Shown here: positions 31,920-43,849 of the stretch, in pieces | Position numbering within the stretch: the first letter of the stretch is position 1 | How the letters are laid out: each line of letters starts with the position of its first letter | DNA from: Metaphire vulgaris | Lineage: Eukaryota > Annelida > Clitellata > Crassiclitellata > Megascolecidae | DNA: 64,000 bases | Reading direction: 5' to 3' | NCBI GenBank assembly: GCA_018105865.1 | Contig: CM030834.1 | Span: 8,704,668 to 8,768,667, forward strand | Notes under the pieces: generated by a model | The model's database searches: none | Told to the model about the DNA's origin: nothing | The model's input: only the letters and a program-made list of their open reading frames with translations | Program-made: the position numbers and the translations under genes

Positions 31920-34900
31920 GTATGATTTTTTAAAGATGATCATGTGAAAAGACATTTGTTAAGGGATTGCACGTGCATTGTACTGAGAGTACTTGCAGGA
32001 TAGTGGCAGTATATTTTATTTTATATTTTATAGTAGCTTAAAAATTTTCACAGTAAATAGGCTGGAACATTATGTAATATCCATGATGCTCTCAGTTTTA
32101 TAAAAACACATTAAATCTTGTTTTGGAAACTGTTGAGTTATTTGTTTTAACCTATTAACTTATTATTTCTGTTTCATAGTCATTACAATTGAAGTCCATA
32201 TTTAATTGAAAGAAATGAATTTAAAATCAGGAATGGCTGGTAATACCATTCTTGAATTTTCAAGTTATCTAAAACTTTTTGAAACAATTACCAGTCCAGT
32301 GATCCCTGTTATTTATATTAATTAACCATACTTTAGTTTTGGGTTCCAGATTATGCAGATTTAAAAATATTGGTTGCTTTCTGTTTTGATTTCCTTGTAA
32401 ATTGGTATTTTATATATATATATACATGTTTGCGTTTGATTCTCTGTTAATATGTAAGTAAGTAAAAACGAAATTTCTATAGTACTGCCCGAAAGCTTGG
32501 TGCAGTGCATCAGCACCACAAGCACTCAATCTTGGTAAAATTCATAGTCTGTATCTGTAGTGTGTGATTGTCAAGGTTGCAGATGCAGGTAGGCAGTCTC
32601 AGGTAAGTGTTTCTATGGGAGGATGAGGGAAGATTTGAAGTGATGGTCAATGATGACTGATTAGTTGACTGAAAAGAATTTCTTTTATTTGACAGAAGAT
32701 CATTCCAGAGTAGGGTGCCAATAAAAAATAAATTTCAGAATTGTTAAAGTCTCACCCTTGCATTTTGTTCATATACACAAATGAATAACCCATGAAAATT
32801 TTTACTATTATGATGTATTTAGGGGTTGCACAGCGACCTTGAAAATCGAAATGTTGTCAGCCAATTATAACGCAATGTCTTTAATGGTTATTAACGTACA
32901 AAAAGTCGTACATACGACATTTAGCTTCAGAAACTGTCAAATATCAGTGTCAGTGACTGCTAAGCTACTGAACAATAACATTTTTATTTGGTAGTGGAAA
33001 CTGTTTTCGATGAAGTTCAACGACTTGTAGTAAGTATTGCTTTTGCTCTTCCTAGTTTGTCAGCGTCGAGTTGAATGTCTGGATTAGGGCAACACCGCGT
33101 TCTGCTGCATCGTTTACGACTTTCAGCTCTCTGACAAATGACTGAGCTGCCAAATATGATTTGTTACTGTCCCAAATGGATGTATCTAGAGACAGAAAAT
33201 CTGTCGAAATGTTCATCGAAGCAAGAAAATGTTTGGAGCTGGCAGATACAAAGTGACTCAGCTGCTTATTTCCAATGTGCATGTCTTTCAAGGTAATTCG
33301 AGCCAGAGGACTAGAATCTCCAACGTTTGACAGAGCAGAGACAATGTTTGCCTTTTCAGCTGCAGACAACTGAGAATCGAAGAAAGCCAAGCCAATAAGT
33401 TATATATTCAGATACCATAAGTGACGCTGGAACGTTTTCATTGCTGCGTCAGCAACTGCATCATTTGTTGAACGATATACTTCGAGATCCTTCAGCAATT
33501 GTAGATCATTCCCAGGAGCTGAAGTAGGCAAGGTACAGGTAAACCATACCTTGAGATAGATTCTCACAACAAACAAATTGATCTGTTGAAGACCTGCTAG
33601 TTCTGCTGCTATAAGCCTGAACTGTGATCGAAACAGGTGGATCTTTAAGCTGTATAGTATTTTGCGAAATTTTTGCCCATCCAGCGTGCTCTATGGTATG
33701 TGCCAGGTGCATTGATGTGGATTTAGGGTTGTTGCTAGCAGTATCATCACCCAGAAACAGCGAGGTGAGCACCAGAAACTCTTTGTAGTCATCTCTGGGA
33801 TGAAATAGTTGCAGCTGTTGACGAATGAATCCAAGCAGGTCGCCTTTTATAATTTCAAAGTGTAAAATCAGTGTCTGTCTTCAGTTGCACTGTCATACAT
33901 AGAACAATCAATGTGATTCCATTCTTTAGAAAATCTTTCAAATAATTTGATATTAAGCCCACTTGAGCAGCCCATCAACAAGTCAAACATGCTGGCTACT
34001 ATGAGCTTGTGGACATGATGGCGACAGGCTAAAGGGAGGAGTTCTCATTGAAGTTTCTGCTGCAGCCTGCACCAGCCTTCATTCCAGTGTTAGTGGCTGT
34101 TGTATCAAAACACACTGAATGAATGCAGTTTGTGAGTTTCGTCTCTTCGATCAAATGGAACACTGCTGATGCCTGCGCTTATCCAGTGCCGTTTGGAATC
34201 TTAGGAACACCAAGCAGTATCACAATACCTAAAGGCACTAAAAGTAGCCTATTCAATATTGCTTGGAATATGTAATGTGTATTATATAATCAAAGATCAG
34301 CATAGATTATGTACATATGTGAAATAAAAAACCTAAAATTGTCACACAGAAACCAAACTTGACACATTGTTACTGATTCTAGTTCTAAGCAAGTTCGATG
34401 CAAATAAGGCATTGTTTTAACAGCGTTGTGCAACCACTAAATATTGACAGATTTTGTTAAAACTTTGCATTTTGCTTTCTTATATAGAAAGGAACAATTT
34501 CAGAGGGTGAGACTTTAAAAATCAAAAACTTTTTTTTTCCTCATGGTAATCATTGGCACCCTATTCCAGAGACAAGGTGCAGTGTAGAAGGTCGATGAGA
34601 ATTTAGTGACATGACTATTGAGAAAATGAGAGTCATGCACTGGAAGATGAGCAAGTTGACCTAGTGCTGTTGTGCGATTAAAAATTTTAATCGAAATTAA
34701 TCGCACGATTAAAATATTTAATCGCAATTAATCGCTGTTTAATCGCATAATTTATAAATTGCAAATATTTTGTCTTAATTAAAAAATGCAATTTTTTAAT
34801 ATGTTTTCTTTACACTTTGTACCTGTTAGTCATGTAATGTATGAATTTGGCAAACCAGACATTTCTTTTTTCCTCATAATCTGTAGTTTAATAAATTGTA

Positions 34901-36888
34901 TTTGAATTAACTGGTTAACATGTTAAAAATTGCAAGTCTAATAATTTCAATAGCAAACGAATAAGTCATAGTTCAAACAAATGAACCTTATAAGGCTAAT
35001 ATTAATATATGCTGATGTCTTTGCCAAATCAATCTCAGAATAAAATGTAAAAACTATAAGAAGCTATAAAAACTTAATTTTAAAAACTTAAAGTTAAATG
35101 TTTTAACTGCTTTGGTTTTTCAACCAGTGAGACAGACACACGAGCTTATTCACGTTGTTTGGTTCAAGCGATGCTCTTTTCTTGTTCACAACATGACCTG
35201 ATAATGAAAACAAACGTTCACAAGGGACTGTAGTTGCTGGAGATGCTAGGTATTTTCTGGCCTGTATGGAGAGTGATGGATATCTTTGTTCGTGCTCACT
35301 CCACCATAGAAGAGGGCTCATATCCATGTCGACCTGCTGTTCAAGGCGATAACGATTTACTTCACTCTTAAACACATCTTTGGCTTTTGAGCCAGAGGCT
35401 CATCTTCAGAATCAGATGAGAACTCATGTAGCCGCTTCTTTTTTCTGTCTGGAGACTGTGAAACAACCTCATCCGGCTTGACAGAGTTTGCAACAGCAGT
35501 CTGGAGCTTAGCCCATACCTCGTCCCGCTGTTCTTTTCTCAAACATTTCAAATTCTTAAAACGTGGGTCAAGACAGGTTGCAAAAGTCAACCATGACAGA
35601 TTGAAATTCTGTTTTCGTTGTTCCAGATCGGCCTTTAGAGACTCCTTGAATCGTATAATAAATGTCGGATCATCATCAGACTCTAGCATCTCAAACTGAA
35701 GATGACAGAGAGTTGGAAGAATTATAGAACAAGAAATGTATTTATCTCCACCTAAAAATTCAGTAGCAGACCTACATGGAGTAAGGACTTTCTGTAGGTA
35801 GCGCAGCTTTTCCCACTCGACTTCAGTAGAAATTGATAGACTGTGCTTGTGGTCTTCATGACGCAGAGTAAGTAACACAGCTTCTTTGTTACTTAACAGG
35901 CGTTCGATCATTTGCAGAGTAGAATTCCAACGAGTTGGAACATCTTGAATCAACATATCATGTCTTTGATATAGCTGTAGTTGATAGGTTTTCAGTTCTG
36001 CAGTGTTCACTGGACTGTGCCTGAAATGGCCTACAACTTTACGACATTTAGCCAGAATCGCATCTACTCCAGAGTCAGCAACAGCTTTGTTGACTGATAA
36101 TTGCAGACTATGTGCTGCACAGGGCATATCTGCAAATGGGAGCATTCTAAGAGCAGCAGTCATGTTACGAGCATTGTCTGTCCCAAATGTAGTCACTTTG
36201 TTGAAAATTTTCCAAGACTTTGCCACTGCTGCAAAGTGTTCCGCACAATTTTCAGCGTAGTGGAGCTCTTCTATGTTATTGACACATAGTGCAAAGGATT
36301 GCAAGTTCCAATTTATATCGATTAAATGGCCAGTAACACCCAGGTAGCTGTCATTTGCTATGGATGACCAAAAGTCACCGGTTAAAGCTACAAATTCAGC
36401 TTCTGACATAATCTCCATAATTATTGCTCTTTGCGCTTCATACAGATCATCAATTCGACTGTTAATAACGGACCTGGAAGGAAGCTTATATGACTGGTTG
36501 GCACTTGCAGCATGGATCACATCCTGTAGACCTTCGTCGGTAACAATGTTGATAGGTCTGCTATTAGTAGCAACCCATTTCGCTATAGCATTTGTGATAT
36601 AGTCGTATCTGGCTTGATCCATCGCTTCTCCTCTTCTGTTAAAATCGGAAAGAGTCGTTTGACGGCCAGTAGTTTCGGATTTCATGGGTGTAGTGGAAGA
36701 TGTCGAAGGACCATCCATAACAGAGAACGCGTGCTTTGTTCGTAAATGATAGTTCAGCGATGAAAGGCTTCTGTGATATTTGAATTCTTTTTTGCAGTAT
36801 TTACACACAACCGTCTTGCTAGACTTCAAGATAAATTTTCCATCGAGAAGGGTCTTGAGACTCTGGACCGATTTCGAATTCATTTCTA

Positions 36889-36933
<45 letters not shown>

Positions 36934-39900
36934 CACTTCTATAGCACAATTTCTAATACTCAAGGTATCAATCAATGGTACTTCAAATCCATCCGCAAAA
37001 GACCAGGTCATTGCAGAGATCAGTCAGAGGGAAACAGCAAGACAGACTATGGAGGAAAGCTAATTGGAAGATAATTTTAAGCCTAGATCTGAAAATGCTA
37101 AGTTTATTGGAAGATCTGACAATCAGAGGGAGTTCCAGATTTTTGGCCCAGAAATAGAAAAAGCTCCTACCAATTTCAGTGTTTATTCTATGCAAACTAG
37201 ATAAGCAAATCTATAAATTCTATATATACGATTCGTACAAATCGAAGAAATTTTAATTACTAAGGAATTTCAATTTCTCTCTAACACGTGCAATCGATTT
37301 TTAAGTTTTGACAAATTGACCGGAAGCGAGAATTTCCTGTCAGCTAAACCACTGAACTAATAATATTTCAGCATAATTATGGTTTCGCTGGTGTCCTTGT
37401 TGCGCCATTTTACCAAATTATTTACGTTTAGGAAATTAATCGACGGTACCTTCCGCTAAAATAAAAAATCGGCGCTAAAAAATTTAATCACCGATATCTT
37501 GCGTTAAAATAATTAATCGGCGTTAAAAAATTTAATCGCGTTAAAATTTTTCGCGTTAATCGCATGCGTTAACGGCGATTAATCAACAGCCCTAAGTTGA
37601 CCAAATTGTGCTTATATTGTAAAGAGTTTACGCAGGTATATGGGTTTTGAGAACTGGATGGCATTGTAGGTCAGGCATAGAATTTTGAAGTATATCCATT
37701 CTGGAACTTTGAGTCAGCGAAGCGATTTCAAGACCAAAGTGATGTGGCGGGCTTTTGGCATTCGTTTGATGGCTCTAGCATCTAGCCATTAATGCATTTT
37801 GTATTGCTTGAAGGCATGCTATTTGTTTTTTGTGAACATTAACACGTTAAGCGCTAGGGAAGTCAATCGACGTCCTTATTTTGGTACTGCAGGGTGCTTA
37901 GGGACATCATAGCTTATGCCACTCTTATCATTTTGCTGCTTCAAAAGGCTGTCTGGATGAATGACCAATCCAAAAATTTGCATTTTATCGAAATTGTATT
38001 ATTATTTGGCCTAAAAATCCACATTGAAAACCACAATTTATCAGCCTTAGCTTCTATGCCTTGCTATAGACACCATTCGCTCCCCAATGTATTACAGGCT
38101 AGATTATAACCAAATAATGTACAGTATGGCGTCAGTAGGATGGATCAACTTATTTACTACTACTCATCTTTTTGTGAAAGAATCTGAAGTAGTACATTGA
38201 ATTTGTACTTCAAATATAATTTATGTAGCAGTAGTCAGTGTCTTCCTGATCTACAACAAAGTAGGTGGCAACAAACTGGTTTTGCAGGCTGGTCATTAGT
38301 TCATCACTAATGGGCAGCAGTGGGCCAGAGAGTTTCTTCCCCAATTAGCTCATGTTTCCTTCATAATCAGATGTCAGATCTGCCTCGGCTGTCTGGACAA
38401 TGTTACGCAAACCTCACACCAGCGACAAAATCAAACTTGGCTCCACACAGACTACATCATATATTATCAACAGGGAAGACGTAGAGAGAGAAATAAGATT
38501 CACTATTAAAGGGTTGGTTCTCAAAGCCAGCACTGTACATGGTACCCTGTTTTGAAATCCACCGCAGCTCTCAGGAGTTTTAGATCTCAATTGCTTGGAA
38601 TCACAAAGCGGCTCTTCTCAGAGCTGTTTTCAAAGAGCTCATCCATATAGTCTGTATGCAAAAAGGCATATTTTCACACCCCCCCTCGTTTCATGCACCA
38701 TGCATACACAAATTCTCCACAGTCCAACTCCCCTCCCCCTCAGTGCGTACGTACTATATGGATGGACCCAAAAGAAAAGATTGATGCCCAGAACTGCTGT
38801 CAGGAATTTAACTCTCCTATTTTAAATCCTAGGGCAGCCAGTGCACTGCACCATACCAATTTTAGGAATTTCTTCTACTCCTTCTACTTGTCCCTAAAAT
38901 ATGGTAGTCATATATGCAGGTATATGTCTATGTACAGTACGTTTGTTGCATAATGTAGACACTGGTCTATAACGACCGCGCCTGGCAAAGAAATAGTGCC
39001 GCAGTCAACGTGTTAAGGTAGAGAGTTGCAGTGGTCCATTTTTGAATGCACTATTGAGGTGGCAATCTTGCAAGCTGTGTAGAAGTTTAGGAATGGATGT
39101 GAGCATCTTAAGTATCTATGCAGCATCTCTAACTTTTATGGGACAAAAGCAGTTCTAGTTAGAAGTAAGGGGGTAAGTAGGAGGGTAAAGCTAATTTGGG
39201 CTGTTTTTATACATTTGTGATATTTTGGGCTTAGATTCACCAGATGGAGCTAAACTTTCACACGATGTCAACAGAGAGAGAAGATCTCAGATTTCCGGTA
39301 GGATTTTGCTGAACCTTTTATTTAATGTGACATTCTCATATTTTTAGTTGTTTTGCTGGTTGATGAAAATTTGAAGATAACTTAGTGGTCTGTGATTTTA
39401 TTTGAAGTTATGATTGGCTAATATTGTTATTAAGTTCTTATGTTAAAATTAATGGACCAATAATAAAATTAATTGGGAATATTGATGGTCAGATTTTGTA
39501 GATGATAGTTTAGATCAGCGGTTTTCAACCTGTAGTCCTTTGCTGCGCTCTTTTTGATATGTTGTTCATGTCTTCCATTACTTGTAATAATATTTCTCCT
39601 CCAACTTATGTAAAATTCTTTACTTGTTTTAGCCATTGCTTATTCAGATGCAAATATATTTGCAGCCATTGCTTATTCAGATGCAAATATAAGAAATCAA
39701 GACCCATATTTCATGTGCACTGCATGATGCTTGCATAAGTTTAGTTATTGAGGTTCATTATTTGGACATATTTAATTTTATTGATAAATTATTTTTTCAA
39801 GTTGTCCACTAAGTGCTTGGATTAACCTTGTTCTAGCAGTTGATATGCTTTCTGAAATCAATGCATGTGTTGTCACATGAGCATTTGTTTGATGTAAGAT

Positions 39901-42900
39901 GGCGGTTGCTGAGGAAAATGGAATGGACATCTTGCTACTGCTGATCATTGTTGAAATTAAGACGGGCATTTGTGCTTGTGCTAGAAATCACTGCATGTCA
40001 TTGTTCAATTAATTGTTTAGAATTATCAGCAGTTTGAGGTTAATTAAAGTGACCACCAGCAGTGATACTTGTAATTGCATAATCTTTCATTTTATGGCAA
40101 ATTTTGGCATTTACTGAAAATGAGGACTGTTCTGATGGCTTCCCATATTGGATTGCATGTGCTGAGCATTCTTAAAAAGACCTTCTGCTCAATATTAGTT
40201 GCAAGTGAATCCTGTATAGGGACATTTAATATGAGTTTTATATAACTTGACTAAATACTGTTATGACTTTTTGTCACTCGCTGCTCTGCAAATGATATTG
40301 AAAGTCAGCTTAGAATCATAATGAGGCAATCACTAAATTCAAAATGTTTTTGAATTATTACAAAAATTTAACCATAGAATTGTTGTTTAATATTGAGATT
40401 TTATCTTTCTGAGCAACCCAAAGATAATGCTTTCTTAGCTTTATTCAGGGCCTATTGCTTAATGCAAACTTTTCTGTGAAAATCCTGTCATCTGTTGCAT
40501 TTGATTTTTCACCGGGACCCAGAAAGTAGACTTTTATAAAATTATAGTAAGATGAGTTCTTGTTATTGATTTGATTTTGAATTTTGACTTTCATAGATTC
40601 TATAGACACAATAGTTCTCTAGATTTGAAGAAATCTAATGTTGAAAAGTTTTGTTCAACCTATACAAATTGTTCCAATTGTTTACAGTTTGTGACTTTGA
40701 GATTGCTTTAGTACTTTAAAAAATTATTTGGTAAATTGAAATTGGAGTAGAAGTAAATGATAAAAGTTTTATTTACAGTATTGTGTTACTCCATCCCGTG
40801 GGTGTCATTTAGAGGTGCTTTTCAGGCCTGTACAGTGTACACATTGGTGTAGAATGATAGTGTAGTTGTCATAGGGCAGCATTTGGTGATAGAGACAGCA
40901 TTGGCAACTAGTTAGGAACTTAAATATTTTGTGCTTTATGAAATTTTACAGTAAATTAAAACTGAATGAGAAATTATGTGGAAGAATAATATTACATTAA
41001 ATTAAGAACTAGCTTATGCCCTGTTGGTAACAGAATTTTAATGGAAAATGTATAATTGTTTCAGAACGTAGTTGTTTTCAGTACTAAAGTATGAAAGTCA
41101 GGACAATTGTTAATGACTTTATGGCAGCATCGCATCAGAAAAGAACAGCTTGGTGATCAGTGATTACTATTACTTTAGCAAATACACGTGTTAAATTGAA
41201 TTTAACAAATCGTCATAGTTCTAAGGTATTCTAATGCATTCAGGATTGCAACATGCAACAGCAAACTGATACAAGGGACCAGGGCTTTTTAAAAATATTT
41301 TCCGGAACGCTATAGAATATTTTCTGGAGCGCAATAGTCAGAAGTCAATTGTCAACATGATGTAGCAGCCGAACAGTCACTGAAATAATTATAATCAATA
41401 TACATTAAATTCATACATAGAAAATTTAGAAATATATCAGTTCTAAATTTTCTACTTATGAATTTAATGTTGCAAAAAATACCAGTCTTCAGATTTTTCG
41501 GAACACCGTTCTGCCTCGTTCCAGCACAAAAGAAAACCCTGCAAGGGACAGAGGAAATTTGAAGTTTCACATTGACAGTGCTATGAAAAAGTTGTTTGCT
41601 AATTATTTAAAATTGTCATCACAAGATGGCATTTTGCTGTTTCTTGTTTTCACAGGTACTCATTAAACCATGTCTTTGACTGGTCCTAAGATGCCTACTT
41701 GCAGTCAGTTGCTGCATTGGTCTGCGTAAATTTGTGTTTTTGGCACTGATCTTGAAACTGCAGACCATCTATGTTGAAAGCGATTTTTTTTTGTTTCTGT
41801 GACTTTGCATGAGGACTATTTTGATGTGCCTCTTAGTTTCAGCAGAGTTAGTGATAAAGTAAAACATGAGACAGCATGTAGGCAATGTTTTCAAATCCAG
41901 ATTTAAAGACAGTTTTTACTTCTGCTATCTTGTCACATTTTTAGCAACTATTGTTCTGTCTGTCTCTGTGTCTCTGTCTCTCTCTGTCTCACTGTCTGTC
42001 TCTCTCCCTCTGTCTCTCTCCCCCTCTTTCTCTCCAGTTCTGACTTTTCTTAGGGTGACTGTAATATTGGCTTAATTCAGAACAGCATTGTTCAGTTTTA
42101 AATTTAGACTTAATTGTAAAGAGGCATTCGTTGAAGTTCTAGACCTAAATATGAGACTGCATGATAAATCCGGCCACTTTTGGTTAATATCTCAGTCTAG
42201 AAGTTGGTTGTTTGAATTCTGTGATATTATTTTGATGTATTAATCAGCATGTGTGTGTGTTTGTGCATATATATATTTATGGATACAGATATAGGATAGT
42301 ATTAATAATTACCGAAATCACTGTTTTGTGACTTTGATTGAATTTGACCATATAGTGTTAATTAGCTTATTTGAAATTAAGACCATGGGCTGTAACACTA
42401 AAAGTGTTTAAAATAAATGGGATTTTGAGCATACAATTATATTCTGAGATTTAATATAATATACTGAAACTGTGTTTACAGATGTCCGTCAATTATTTTG
42501 AAAAATTCATTTTTCACCTGCCAAGTATAAGAGCTGGATGTCTGAATGAACTCTGGGTCTGTTGCTGTGCCTGCAGATATTGCACAGTTGTGATAATGTT
42601 GTAAGTGGAACAGACTGGTTGGTGATAAGCCACACTAGGTATGGGGCCATACTAATGTGTAGATATTAATGATTTCTGATACATGTCTGGATGCAGAAAC
42701 TCAGAATTCAATACAATGTAAGGGCCTGAAACCGCATAAGAAAGAATCAGGAGGAAGGATGGATAAGACAGAGTTCTTTACATAAATATATAGCACTCTA
42801 TCAAAGTGCATGGATTAGGACCAAAATAAAAATTGTAGGAAAGGTTCTGGATATTTATTTTCAGATCTGAGAAAACTGTACCTTGCATGAAGCCAGATGT

Positions 42901-43803
42901 GTATACTGGCAAAATGGCTGGCTGGCTAGTCCAGTGTTTTCCAACCTGTGGGTCTTGACTCAAAAGTGGGTCGCAGGGCTCAGTCTAGTGCAGTGGTTCC
43001 CAAACGGTGGTACGCGTACCCCGAGGGGTACAAATTGGACTTCCTAGGGGGTACGCGGCGGAAAGTGGAAAGTCAGTGGAATTCTTATGCACTGATGTTT
43101 GATAGTAACAAATTTCACAATATTTGCAAAAGTTCTAAAAAATTGTGATTGGATTTGATTTTCTCAAACTGCAGTGACAGATGTAGACCTTTTGGACTCC
43201 TCTAACCCGTCACCCCTCGCTATAAGTTTAAAGTTTAACCTGTCCTATCACCTTGTGGTATTGGACTCTTCCTTGGTCAGCGCGGCAAATTCAAAAATCG
43301 ACGAACACTTCTCGCTTCGTCATCTTGTGTTGTCATTGATTCATTTTATTGTTTTCATTTGACCGATAGGTTATGAAAGTTTAACTTTGAATGCTACAAG
43401 TACGATATTTTATCATAATAAGCTTTAATAAAACCTAGTAGGTCTAGTAACTAGTTAATGATTATGGCTAATGCAGTCCAATTACATGTAGGTTTGAAGA
43501 CATTATTAAATTTCATGATTCAGATACCATGTTTATGCTTTTAAAAATCGAAAGTGTGCTTCCTTAAATTTACTTTGAAAATTAGGGGTACACGGATTTT
43601 CGAAAAATGTCTGAAGGGGTACGCCAACCGAAAAAGTTTGGGAACCACTGGTCTAGTGGATCTGAGGTAGCTGGAATTAAATTGAAAAGTGTCATTTTCT
43701 AACCAATACCACAATGTCACAAGCCCTGAAAGTTGCAAATAAGCTTAGGTTTTAAGAAATTTATATGCTGCAATCTTCCATACACAGCTTCTTCTTCTTC
43801 TTC

Positions 43804-43849
<46 letters not shown>

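Larger units (their letters stand above)
34662..37594 (-). mobile_element. hAT DNA transposon with intact TIRs and 8-bp target duplication
   Basis: TSD AGTTGACC is present at 34654-34661 and 37595-37602. Ends are TAGTGCTGTTG on the left and TAGGGCTGTTG read inward on the right. Both subterminal regions are crowded with AATCG/CGATT motifs, as expected for transposase-binding sites. The interior holds a ZBED1-like transposase with one frameshift. A (TAA)n tract and a dispersed repeat (36930-37060) lie upstream of the transposase start. Confidence 0.9.
34503..37790 (-). mobile_element. Non-LTR retrotransposon 3' fragment interrupted by the hAT element
   Basis: On both sides of the hAT insertion the minus strand carries pieces of a reverse-transcriptase ORF C-terminus. 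Upstream are HITLVLKSLR and YFKILCLTYNAIQFSKP (about 37750-37640). Downstream are HLPVHDSHFLNSHVTKFSS and APCLWNRVPM (about 34655-34555). The usual family order is HITPVL..LHWLPV, KILLL, then LWN.LP. The coding frame contains stops. Confidence 0.65.

Noticed and set aside
35357..35380. Programmed frameshift in the hAT transposase
   Set aside because: No slippery heptamer or downstream structure is evident, and hAT transposases are normally single-frame. A one-base loss is simpler.
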